Assembly: GCA_049587755.1 (NCBI GenBank)
Contig: JBAVEN010000012.1
Location: 1-64,000 of the forward strand
Direction of reading: 5' to 3'
Source of the DNA: Bog-375 sp049587755
GTDB taxonomy: Bacteria > Acidobacteriota > Terriglobia > Bryobacterales > Bryobacteraceae
DNA: 64,000 nt
Shown here: one piece after another, positions 29,450-37,418 of the stretch
Numbering within the stretch: position 1 is the first letter of the stretch
How the letters are laid out: each line of letters opens with the position of its first letter
Translations under genes and position numbers: made by a program
The notes under the pieces: model-generated
What the model saw: the letters and a program-made list of their open reading frames with translations, nothing else
Told to the model about the DNA's origin: nothing
Database searches by the model: none

Positions 29450-30412
29450 TCAAATGACGTTCGGCGCAGGCTCCTGGCTGTCGGTTCGGTCTTTGCCTGT
29501 GAGATGCCCATACGTGAGGCGCTTCCCTGCTATCCCTGACAGCGCCAGTAGGAAGCGGTCGCCGTCGCCCATGTCTTCGCGGTTGTTGTAGCGGAAGCTC
29601 TGCTCATCGAGATAGCGGAACAGATGGAACGGTTCTACGCTCACGTAGGTGCCGTTGACACCGCGCTTCAGAAGGCTCCAGAAATTCTCCAGGCCGTTAG
29701 TGTGGATCTTCCCATCTACATACTGCACGGCGTGATCGATCACGTGATGTTGAAACTCTGGCAGCCCTTCGTACGATTTCAGCGAATCGGTGTAGAGCGC
29801 CGCGCCGGCCTGAATGTGCTTCCGAAGTTCAACCTGAAGGGCTTTCTTTTTGGTGTTGGGAACAACCTTAGTGACGACCTTTCCACCGCGTTCCAGGATC
29901 CCTAGCACAGCGGTCTTGTCCTTGATGCCTGGGGCTGTGATGCGGCGCGCCCGCTTCGCGACGTGCATGTTCCGCGCTTTCCCGCCGATGAAAGTTTCGT
30001 CGGCTTCTACATCGCCCGAGAGCAACCCAAAACCGCCGTTGTTCAACGCGTAGCGCAGACGGTGATTCATAAACCATGCGGTCTTCTGGGTGACCCCCAA
30101 ATCGCGGGCGGTTTCGCATGAGCTGATGCCGTTCTTGCAGTTCACCACCAGCCACAGAGCGGGCAGCCACTTTTCCAAGGGAAGCGGAGAGTCCTCGAAA
30201 ATGGTTCCGGTCTTCAGTGAAAACTTGGGGTGATCGTGCTTGCCGTAGCACTTCCAAACGCGATTCTTGGCTAGCCAGATAACGTGGTCCGATCCGCAGC
30301 GAGGGCATTTCACTACGCCATCGGGCCAGCGCAACCCCACCATGACCGCCTTGCAGTTTTCGAAATTGCTGAAGTAGAGGATCGCGTCTTGCAGTGTGTT
30401 GAGGCCGTCCAT
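29450..30412 (-). CDS. IS1595-family transposase
   Basis: A 320-residue DDE-type transposase. An N-terminal zinc ribbon (CPRCGSDHV ... WKCYG) precedes a small helical domain (WLPALWLVVNCKNGISSCETARDLGVTQKTAWFMNHRLR) and the catalytic domain with VEADETFIGG (first Asp), LYTDSLKSY (second Asp) and HTNGLENFWSLLKRG (Asn/Glu), the IS1595 signature. Full length and apparently intact. The start lies 33 bp inside the right inverted repeat. Confidence 0.93.
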   Translation of the reverse strand: MDGLNTLQDAILYFSNFENCKAVMVGLRWPDGVVKCPRCGSDHVIWLAKNRVWKCYGKHDHPKFSLKTGTIFEDSPLPLEKWLPALWLVVNCKNGISSCETARDLGVTQKTAWFMNHRLRYALNNGGFGLLSGDVEADETFIGGKARNMHVAKRARRITAPGIKDKTAVLGILERGGKVVTKVVPNTKKKALQVELRKHIQAGAALYTDSLKSYEGLPEFQHHVIDHAVQYVDGKIHTNGLENFWSLLKRGVNGTYVSVEPFHLFRYLDEQSFRYNNREDMGDGDRFLLALSGIAGKRLTYGHLTGKDRTDSQEPAPNVI

Positions 30413-30445
30413 GAATCAATTATGCGGCTTTTCGGTTGGTCTGTC

Positions 30446-30475
30446 AAGTATATAATTGCCCAATTTTGTCCCACG
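30446..30475 (-). repeat. right terminal inverted repeat of the IS1595-type element
   Basis: The reverse complement of the left repeat at 27 of 30 positions; the differences are at inner positions (AA for TT and T for C). Confidence 0.8.
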
Positions 30476-30769
30476 CACGTGCTTTTCGGGAGGCAAGAGA
30501 CTGCCTCCGATCCGATTATCTCCTGGGAGGTGTTCCGATTGCTCCGGGGAGCCGGGCGGAGAGAGAGTAAATCATTGATCATCCAGGAGTAAAAGAAAAT
30601 GCAGCAGGCTGTGACTGTGTGAAGTGCGCACCCGAAGCCGGGCAGGGAGTGCCCCGGGGCGTGCCCGGCCCCTACGATTCCGTCGTAGGGGCGAGGCATG
30701 TCACGGACTCGGGCTGCGGCGCAGACCCTTCGCAATTGCGAAGGGCTCACTCAGGTAGAGCAGCGGCCG
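30476..30769. other. repeat-rich non-coding gap between the IS element and the M13 peptidase gene
   Basis: No gene seen. The gap holds a 7-bp hairpin GGAGGCA/TGCCTCC (about 30489-30508) and an inverted pair of degenerate GGGGCCGGGC-type repeats around 30651-30704 (CCTACGA/TCGTAGG at the centre). It also holds a perfect 20-bp palindrome, CCCTTCGCAATTGCGAAGGG, at 30726-30745. The last lies just past the peptidase stop and may help end its transcript. Confidence 0.6.
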
Positions 30770-32782
30770 CTACCACACCCGGCAGGCGTCGGCGCTGACC
30801 ATGGGCTGACCGGCTTTGCAGGAGAACGCCTTCTGAAACTCCGGCATGTTTTCAGTGGTGCCGATGACGCGGACGGGGCCGGGTGAATGGGGATCGGTGA
30901 ACGCCCGCTGGCGCGCCTCCTGCGGTGTCTGATTCTGGCACCAGACCTGCCCAAACCCCACGAAGAAGCGCTGTTCGGGCGTGAATCCGTCGATGGTGGC
31001 GCCCTTGCCGTTGAGCGCATTTTCCATGGCCATGTAAGCGACGCGCGCGCCGCCATTATCGGCTGTGTTCTCGCCCAGGGTCAGCTTGCCGTTCACCTTT
31101 ACGTCGCCCACCGCGGTAAAGCCGGAGTATTCGTTGGCTATGCAAGCGGCGCGTTTTTCAAAAGCGGCGGCGTCGGCCGCCGTCCACCAGTCGCGCAGAT
31201 TGCCATCGCCATCGAACTTGCGGCCCTGGTCGTCGAACCCATGCGTCATTTCGTGGCCGATCACCGCGCCAATCGCGCCGTAGTTCAAAGCCATATCGCG
31301 CTGCGGATCGAAGAACGGCGGCTGCAGGATGCCGGCCGGGAAATTGATGCTATTTAACGATGGCGAGTAGAACGCATTCACCGTGGGCGCCGTCATGTTC
31401 CATTCGGTTTTGTCGGTGGGCTTGCCGATCTTGTCGAGGTTGCGCTGCCGCATAGCCTCGGCCATACGCATGGCGTTGCCGACGTAGTCGTCGCGCGCAA
31501 TCGTCACCTCGCTGTAGTCACGCCACTTTTTGGGGTAGCCTACATTGTTGGTGATGGCGGCCAGTTTGGCCAAGGCGGCCTTCCTGGTATCTTCCGTCAT
31601 CCACGACAGTGTCTCGATGTCCTGCCCCAAGGCCTTGTCCAACTGGCCCACCAGGTCAGTGATCTGCCGCTTGGCTTCGGGGCCGAAGGCGACGTCGATG
31701 TATTGCTGGCCCAGCAGATCGCCCAGGCCGCGGTCCACCGCTTGCACGCAGCGGAACTGCCGCGGGCGTTGCTCGCGGGCGCCGGTCAGGTAGCGCTCCC
31801 AGAATGCGAAGTTTTCCTGTTCGAACGGCTCGGAAAGAGAATCCGCGAACCGGTGCAGCAGGTGGAAAGTCAGGTACGCGCGGAAGGCCTCCATTGGCTG
31901 GTTCACGATGCCGGCCTCAATCCCTTTCAGGAAATCGGGACTGCTGACGTTGAGCGACTCAAAATCCGGCGCGTGCATGGCCTTAAAATAGCCGTCCCAG
32001 TCGAAGGGGGCGAGTTCTGCTAGCTCCGCCTTGGTCATCATGTGATAGCGCTTGAGCGGGTCGCGCATGCTGACGCGGTCGGTCGAATTCTGCGCCAGAA
32101 TGGTTTCCAAGTCCAGGACCATCTGCGCGTGGCTCTTGGCCGCGTCGGCCGTCTCGCCCGCCAGTTCCAGCATCTTCGCGACATGTTGGACATAGCGCTG
32201 GCGGGTTTCCACCGACTTCGGATCGGTCTTCAAATAGTAATCGCGATCGGGAAGCGAAAGCCCGCCCTGCTGAATGTTGGCGATGGTGCGGTTGGAGTCC
32301 TTGTAGTCTGGCTGCGAACCGAACATGAAAAATGCGTTCACGCCCAGGCGATGGAGGCGCACCGTTTCGTCGAAGAGGCCGGCGTGGTCCGCGATCGCGT
32401 TGATCCGTTCGAGCTCGGGCTTCAGCGGCGCGATGCCTTTTTCGTTAATCGTCGCGGTATCCATGCAACTGGCAAACTCGTCGCCGATCTTCTGCTCGGC
32501 GGCGCTGCGGTCCGGCTTCACCACCACCGCAGCTTCGAGAATCTGGAGCAGCACCTTTTCGTTGCGCTCGCCCAGCTCGGTGAAGCGGGCATAGCGCGAG
32601 CGGTCCGCCGGAAGCGGGTGGGCGGCCATCCACTTGGCGCAGGCGTATTGATAGAAATCGACGCAAGGGCTCACCGATTTGTCCAGTGTGCTGGCGTCGA
32701 AACCGGCGCCAGACGCAGCCGGGTCGGCCGCCAGAGCCACCAGCGGCACAAACAGCGAAACAAGCAGGAAACGCGAGTACAT
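30770..32782 (-). CDS. M13 family zinc metallopeptidase (neprilysin/PepO-like)
   Basis: A 670-residue exported endopeptidase. The signal peptide is MYSRFLLVSLFVPLVALAAD, then the mature part begins ASTLDKSVSPCVDFYQYACAKW. The catalytic domain has HEMTH (His 510, Glu 511, His 514), followed by GFDDQGRKFDGDG, and ENTADNGG (Glu 571 as third zinc ligand, Asp 575). The C-terminus ends DACRVW, the usual M13 C-terminal CxxW. M13 enzymes cut oligopeptides in the periplasm. Acidobacteria carry many. It is monocistronic. Confidence 0.96.
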   Translation of the reverse strand: MYSRFLLVSLFVPLVALAADPAASGAGFDASTLDKSVSPCVDFYQYACAKWMAAHPLPADRSRYARFTELGERNEKVLLQILEAAVVVKPDRSAAEQKIGDEFASCMDTATINEKGIAPLKPELERINAIADHAGLFDETVRLHRLGVNAFFMFGSQPDYKDSNRTIANIQQGGLSLPDRDYYLKTDPKSVETRQRYVQHVAKMLELAGETADAAKSHAQMVLDLETILAQNSTDRVSMRDPLKRYHMMTKAELAELAPFDWDGYFKAMHAPDFESLNVSSPDFLKGIEAGIVNQPMEAFRAYLTFHLLHRFADSLSEPFEQENFAFWERYLTGAREQRPRQFRCVQAVDRGLGDLLGQQYIDVAFGPEAKRQITDLVGQLDKALGQDIETLSWMTEDTRKAALAKLAAITNNVGYPKKWRDYSEVTIARDDYVGNAMRMAEAMRQRNLDKIGKPTDKTEWNMTAPTVNAFYSPSLNSINFPAGILQPPFFDPQRDMALNYGAIGAVIGHEMTHGFDDQGRKFDGDGNLRDWWTAADAAAFEKRAACIANEYSGFTAVGDVKVNGKLTLGENTADNGGARVAYMAMENALNGKGATIDGFTPEQRFFVGFGQVWCQNQTPQEARQRAFTDPHSPGPVRVIGTTENMPEFQKAFSCKAGQPMVSADACRVW

Positions 32783-32947
32783 GGGGATTAGACCGAACCT
32801 TTCTTTCTCTCTATCCTTGAATCAGCTGTCAGACCGTTTGATCCGGCGCGCCTGCGGCAAACCACTCCCTTACGGTCGTGGCTCCGCTCGGAGCCGCGCG
32901 GGCTAATAAGCGGCTTGGCAATAGCATCGAATCTCCCGGTCATAAAG

Positions 32948-34180
32948 TCAGTCGCCCAAAAACTTGCCGATCGGCCGCAAGCCCTTGACGTTGTCACACA
33001 CGGCTTTGATCGCAGCAGTCATGGGAATCGCCAGCAGCAGGCCTGGTGCATCCCACAGAAAACCCCACAGCATCAACGAAAAAGTAACCACCAGCGGATT
33101 GAGATGGACGCGCGAACCCACCACCTTCGGGTACAGCAGGTTCAGCGCCACCAGGTGGAGCAATGCTACCACGCCGATCACGCCGACATACACCGGAACC
33201 CGGTTGATCGCCAGCGCCGAAAACAGCGGCGGCGCCACGGCCAGCGGCAAGCCCACATAAGGCACCAGGCTCAGAAAGCCGCTGAGCGGGCCCACCAGCA
33301 TGGGATACGGCAGGCGCATCGCCCAGAACAGGAGCGAGCTCGATACGGCCAGCAGAAATCCTAGCACGAAGTTACCCACCACGAACGCCCGGACCATCTC
33401 GGCCACGCCTTCCAGGCTGCGCGCGGCCACCAGGCGGTCTTCGCCGTGGAAGAACTGCAGGAAGCTGCGGTTGATGTGGTCGCGCCAGCTCAGCATGAAG
33501 TAAACCAGAAACGGCACGAAAGAAACCGTCAGTGCAATCTGATAAAAGGAGCCGACGTTGGCGGAAATGAAATCGGCCAGCGGCGTTCGCTCTTCGTGAA
33601 TGCGCACTTCCTGGATCGGGGCCGGTTGGGCCGGTGGCGGCGGCTGCGTTTTGGCGTGTCTGCCCCCGCGCGGCGGCGGCAGTGGCGGCTGCGGTTGTTG
33701 CTGCTGCTGCTTGTTGAGAGCCAGCAGGCGCCACGTCTGCTGTTCGGCGTCGTTCACCTTCCGCTGTACGCTTTCCACAATCTGGCCGATGCGCTCGCTG
33801 TAGCGCGGCAGGTCCCGGGTCAGCACCGCCAATTGCGCGTAGGCCCCCGCGCCCGCCACGTACAGGAACAGCAGCGCCACGGTGCACACCACGAAGCTGG
33901 CCAGGGGCCGCGGAAAGCGAATGCGCGTCAGCAGCGCGACGAAGGGTTCCAGAATGAAAGCGATGATGACCGCCACGATTGAGGTGATGAAAAACACGCG
34001 GCCGTAGTACAGCACCGCGATCGCCACCCCGATCGCCACCACGGGCATGGCAAACTGGCGGCCGTCGTGTGCGGCTTTGGCCGCGCTGGCGGCGGTGCCG
34101 GACTGAGTGATCGGCCCCACGATGCGAATCGGACCTTTTGTCTCGAATGTAACATGCGGGCGCGGATAGAGCACGCGCAT
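32948..34180 (-). CDS. AI-2E family transporter (PerM/YdiK-like permease)
   Basis: A 410-residue membrane protein with about eight hydrophobic segments. Family blocks are VVAIGVAIAVLYYGRVFFITSIVAVIIAFILEPFV near the N-terminus, and PYPMLVGPLSGFLSLVPYVGLPLAVAPPLF and NPLVVTFSLMLWGFLWDAPGLLLAIPMTAAIK at the C-terminus. The family name is historical, and substrates are mostly unknown. Oddly, a low-complexity QQQQQPQPPLPPPRGG...PPPPAQPAP stretch sits in the soluble part after the second pair of helices. ATG 34180 lies 15 bp from the divergent ruvX start. The frame is open further upstream into ruvX, but that part is not membrane-like. Confidence 0.87.
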   Translation of the reverse strand: MRVLYPRPHVTFETKGPIRIVGPITQSGTAASAAKAAHDGRQFAMPVVAIGVAIAVLYYGRVFFITSIVAVIIAFILEPFVALLTRIRFPRPLASFVVCTVALLFLYVAGAGAYAQLAVLTRDLPRYSERIGQIVESVQRKVNDAEQQTWRLLALNKQQQQQPQPPLPPPRGGRHAKTQPPPPAQPAPIQEVRIHEERTPLADFISANVGSFYQIALTVSFVPFLVYFMLSWRDHINRSFLQFFHGEDRLVAARSLEGVAEMVRAFVVGNFVLGFLLAVSSSLLFWAMRLPYPMLVGPLSGFLSLVPYVGLPLAVAPPLFSALAINRVPVYVGVIGVVALLHLVALNLLYPKVVGSRVHLNPLVVTFSLMLWGFLWDAPGLLLAIPMTAAIKAVCDNVKGLRPIGKFLGD

Positions 34181-34195
34181 GGCATCTATAATGTA

Positions 34196-34624
34196 ATGGA
34201 ATTGACTGCAGCGCATTCCCGCATCCTGGCACTCGATCTCGGCAAGAGGCGCATAGGCCTCGCCATCAGCGATCCGCTGGGCATTACCGCCCAGGGTCTT
34301 CCCAACCTGGAGCGCGCCAACAAGCGTTCCGATCTCGACGCGCTGGAGCGGCTGGCGCGGGATCGCGAGGTCGGCTTGTTCCTGATGGGCAACCCCGTCA
34401 ACATGGCCGGCAACGAAGGCCGGCAATCGGCATGGGTGCGTGAATTCGCGGGCGCGCTGGAGCGGCGCACCGGAGTGCCGGTGAAACTGTGGGATGAGCG
34501 GCTCACCACCGTGGAAGCCGGCCGCGTGCTCCGCGCCAGCGGCATCAGCATCCAAAAGCGCGCCGCCGCGGTCGACCGGCTCTCCGCCGTCATCCTGCTG
34601 CAGAGTTATCTCGATTCGTTATGA
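34196..34624 (+). CDS. ruvX: Holliday junction resolvase-like protein RuvX (YqgF)
   Basis: A 142-residue RNase H-like protein, processing 16S rRNA ends and/or resolving junctions. It has ILALDLGKRRIGLAISDPLG (first catalytic Asp), LFLMGNPVNMAGNEG, WDERLTTVEAGRVL (Glu) and KRAAAVDRLSAVILLQSYLD (last Asp). ATG 34196 gives the family length; TATAAT at 34187-34192 is too close to the start to be its -10 for a leadered mRNA. The stop overlaps mltG (ATGA), a common ruvX-mltG pairing. Confidence 0.93.
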   Translation: MELTAAHSRILALDLGKRRIGLAISDPLGITAQGLPNLERANKRSDLDALERLARDREVGLFLMGNPVNMAGNEGRQSAWVREFAGALERRTGVPVKLWDERLTTVEAGRVLRASGISIQKRAAAVDRLSAVILLQSYLDSL

Positions 34625-35610
34625 AATTCGCGCGTCGCATCAGCGTGATGATCCTGGCCGGCGTGGCCCTCGCCGGCTGGTGCGGCTGGCGTCTCACCCG
34701 GCCTTACCGTGCGTTCGGCGCTGAGACCTTCGTCGAGTTCCCGCGCGGCACCGGCTCCTCCACCATGGCCGCGGCCCTGGCCCGGGCAGGTGTGATCCGC
34801 AGCCGGTGGGACTTTCTGCTGGCCAGGGCGCTCTCGCCGGCTCGCAAGCTCCGCGCCGGCGAATACCGCTTCGATCGGGCGGCATCGCCGCTGGAAGTCT
34901 TCGACCGCATTGCGCGCGGCGACGTCTTCTATTACACGCTGGTGGTGCCGGAAGGAAAAAACATGTTCGACATTGCCGCCGCCGCCGCCAAGCTGGGGCT
35001 TTTCACGGCGCCTGATTTCCTCGATGCGGCGCGCGATCCGTCGCTGATTCGCGATCTCGACCCCAGCGCACCCACGCTCGAAGGCTACCTGTTTCCCAGC
35101 ACGTACCGGCTGGGCCGCCACACCACCGCGGCCGCCCTATGCGGCATGATGGTCGCGCGGTTTCGCGAAGAGTGGAGCAATCTGAACAGCGCGGCCTCCG
35201 TGCATCGCACGGTGACGCTGGCGTCGCTGGTCGAGAAAGAAAGCAAGCTGCCCGCCGAGCGGCCGCGCATTGCAGCCGTCTTCGCCAACCGCCTGCGCTT
35301 GGGAATGACGCTCGATTGCGACCCGTCCACCATTTATGCAGCGCTGGTGGAACAGCGCTACCGCGGCACGATTCACCGTTCCGATCTCGAAAGCGACAAC
35401 CCGTATAATACTTACCGCCACGCCGGCTTGCCGCCCGGCCCGATCGCCAATCCGGGTCTCGATGCCATTGGCGCCGTGCTGACGCCGGCCGATACCGATG
35501 CGCTCTACTTCGTGCTGCGCCCGGATGGCTCCGGCGCGCACCAGTTCTCCAGCAACATGGCCGCCCACCAGGCCGCCGTTGCCCTGTACCGCCGTGCCAA
35601 GAAAAAGTAG
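34621..35610 (+). CDS. mltG: endolytic murein transglycosylase MltG
   Basis: A 329-residue inner-membrane lytic transglycosylase that cuts nascent glycan strands and ends polymerisation. A single N-terminal anchor (RRISVMILAGVALAGWCGW) precedes a LysM-like part and the YceG domain. The latter carries LEGYLFPSTYRLGRHTT, the catalytic Glu in LASLVEKESKLPAERPRIAAVFANRL, and NPYNTYRHAGLPPGPIANPGLDAI. The ATG overlaps the ruvX stop. Confidence 0.95.
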   Translation: MKFARRISVMILAGVALAGWCGWRLTRPYRAFGAETFVEFPRGTGSSTMAAALARAGVIRSRWDFLLARALSPARKLRAGEYRFDRAASPLEVFDRIARGDVFYYTLVVPEGKNMFDIAAAAAKLGLFTAPDFLDAARDPSLIRDLDPSAPTLEGYLFPSTYRLGRHTTAAALCGMMVARFREEWSNLNSAASVHRTVTLASLVEKESKLPAERPRIAAVFANRLRLGMTLDCDPSTIYAALVEQRYRGTIHRSDLESDNPYNTYRHAGLPPGPIANPGLDAIGAVLTPADTDALYFVLRPDGSGAHQFSSNMAAHQAAVALYRRAKKK

Positions 35611-36082
35611 CGCCGCGCAGGCGGGCCGCCCGTCCGCCAAGCGCCGGCTGGCCGAGTACCTGGCGCGCCGGCAGCCTGCGCGCATCACAGAGGCCGTTTG
35701 GTTTGAAACGCGCACCGTCCTTGGTCCGGTTTCCGACAGCTACCTGCGCGACCTGCTGCGAGCCACTGGGATTCCCTTCGACCAGCCATGGGCCGGCATC
35801 CGTCAACACACCTTCGAAGAACTGGAAAGCTCTTTGCGCGAGATGCTGGAGGTCTATCTCGCCGGCCAAGCTGCGGGTGACCGCGAGCGCGCCCGCTATG
35901 CCCGGCGCCAAGTGATCGCCGCCAAAGACCGCGCAAAGTTCGCTTCGCGCAACCCGCGTACCGGCCCGGAAAAGCGGGCGCAAAAAGAAGAAATGGCCCA
36001 GTGGATCCTGGTGTGGCTGGAAAATCCCGAGGTGTTCCCAGCCTGGGTGGAAGCCCGCAAACGGTTGCAGGCAGGAGTGTGA
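35594..36082 (+). CDS. hypothetical protein downstream of mltG
   Basis: A 162-residue soluble protein of unknown function. The likely start is GTG 35594, overlapping the end of mltG by 17 bp; the frame is open to 35498 within mltG, but that part is compositionally a shadow. It has a basic N-terminus (KRRLAEYLARRQP), a central DSYLRDLLRATGIPFDQPWAGIRQHTFEELESSLREMLEVYLAG and a highly charged helical C-terminal half. The coupling with mltG suggests cotranscription. No family recognised. Confidence 0.65.
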   Translation: MPRKSSAAQAGRPSAKRRLAEYLARRQPARITEAVWFETRTVLGPVSDSYLRDLLRATGIPFDQPWAGIRQHTFEELESSLREMLEVYLAGQAAGDRERARYARRQVIAAKDRAKFASRNPRTGPEKRAQKEEMAQWILVWLENPEVFPAWVEARKRLQAGV

Positions 36083-36182
36083 GAGGGGACGAGGTGTTTG
36101 CCGAACCGGCGGCCGCGGCGCCTCGTAGCGTCAGACGACGTCTTCGCTTGGAACTCCCGGGGGGACTGATCCAACCGCTCGA

Positions 36183-37217
36183 TCACAGCAAGACGCTCGG
36201 CCGATGTAGCAAGCTCTGAATGAGCTGCTTCTGCTCCTCCAGGGTGGTAGTAGTCCGTTCCAATTGGATGCGAGTCTCATCGAGGGATGCGGCCTTCCAG
36301 CGCATCTCATTGAGCGCCATAGCGCCTCTGAAGACTCTGTAAGGCAGCTCCTGAATCAGCAGATCGCCCAGTACTGAACCGGTGGGTTCACATCGCGGAA
36401 CCTGGACATCGGCGACCGGTGGCTTGCACAAGAATAGAGAGGCTACGGTGTAGCTAATAAACTCGTGGCGGAACAAGCTTCCAGGAATAGGATCCTCCGC
36501 AAACCCATTCCCCACGACGGCCAATCCAGCTTGCGCGTAACGGCGCACCGCGGCGGCGGCGCTCTGCGGCGGTTCGTGCGGGGGGGATAAGTATTCATTT
36601 GCACCGGGGGCTGCCGGCCCGAAATCGAACGTGAGCCCGACCAGGCCCCCGGGTTTCAGAACCCTGGCCACCGCCCGCAACGCAATTTCCTGGTCCTGTG
36701 CAGTCAGGTGCTCTAAAACGGAACAGGAGACTACAGCATCGAAACTCTCGTCCGCGAACTGCGAGAGGTCGCGCATGTCCCCGACGCGAGCGTCCAACGA
36801 ACAGATGTTCAACAAACCCGCCGCTTCTTGTGCCGCTTGAACGAACGCCGGATTGATGTCAACGCTGGTCACGTGACATCCCGCGAGGGCTGCCAAAAGA
36901 CAAATATGCGACGCCGGCCCACCGAGGTCCAGCACATCGATACCGCCGGCATAGAGACCCAGCGACTTGTACAGCCAGGCGTATTCCCAAATCCGAAAGG
37001 GCCGCAAGGCCAGAGCCGCGGCGGGCTCGACCACCCCCGTCGAAGTGAACGGCACGCCGGCCGCGGTCGCCAGCACATCGAGAGTGAGCAGATCGCGCAC
37101 ATCCTTATCTGCCGCGAACTCGGCGAGAAAAGTGGCCAGGCGGGCGCGGTTCAGTACGAGGTTGGGCCTATCGATTTCGGCGGGAAGGCATTCATCCGCC
37201 TCAGACACTCCTGCCAT
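36183..37217 (-). CDS. SAM-dependent methyltransferase
   Basis: A 344-residue class I methyltransferase. Motif I is IDVLDLGGPASHICLLAALAGCHVTSVDIN, followed by DESFDAVVSCSVLEHL (motif IV region) and VARVLKPGGLVGLTFDFGP. The C-terminal 50 residues form a charged helix (LDETRIQLERTTTTLEEQKQLIQSLLHR), perhaps a coiled coil. The start is uncertain. ATG 37217 is chosen because the open frame to GTG 37391 runs into the control region of the divergent kor operon and has no family resemblance. The substrate is unknown. Confidence 0.8.
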   Translation of the reverse strand: MAGVSEADECLPAEIDRPNLVLNRARLATFLAEFAADKDVRDLLTLDVLATAAGVPFTSTGVVEPAAALALRPFRIWEYAWLYKSLGLYAGGIDVLDLGGPASHICLLAALAGCHVTSVDINPAFVQAAQEAAGLLNICSLDARVGDMRDLSQFADESFDAVVSCSVLEHLTAQDQEIALRAVARVLKPGGLVGLTFDFGPAAPGANEYLSPPHEPPQSAAAAVRRYAQAGLAVVGNGFAEDPIPGSLFRHEFISYTVASLFLCKPPVADVQVPRCEPTGSVLGDLLIQELPYRVFRGAMALNEMRWKAASLDETRIQLERTTTTLEEQKQLIQSLLHRPSVLL

Positions 37218-37418
37218 TTCAAGAGCGCCTGCCGGTAGTGTAAAGAGCACGATTCCAGTATGACAGGTACCCCGGGGATCGCCGCCGCCACTGGGCATTG
37301 ACGAAGAATGAAGCAGCAATCGGATCGCGCGGCCAGCCCCACCTGCCGCGGCTTGGGCATATAATCTAGGTATCAGAGTGAACTGGGTCACCTACCCTTG
37401 CAGAAGGGATCCTCGACA

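Larger units (their letters stand above)
28060..30475. mobile_element. IS1595-family insertion element with passenger genes
   Basis: A 2,416-bp unit bounded by 30-bp inverted repeats matching at 27 of 30 positions (28060-28089 and 30446-30475, each opening CGTGGGACAA inward). It encodes an IS1595-type transposase near the right end. Passenger genes are a DUF3800 protein, a 49-residue and a 70-residue ORF on the plus strand, and an 87-residue ORF after the transposase. No exact 8-bp target duplication is visible outside the repeats (flanks TTTTTTCC and GCACGTGC), so it may be old or rearranged. Passenger genes are known in the IS1595 family. Confidence 0.8.

Noticed and set aside
33600..33803. 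A plus-strand frame encoding Gly/Cys runs opposite the permease
   Set aside because: The CCCCCC and GGSGG runs are simply the complement of the Gln/Pro-rich codons of the permease loop.
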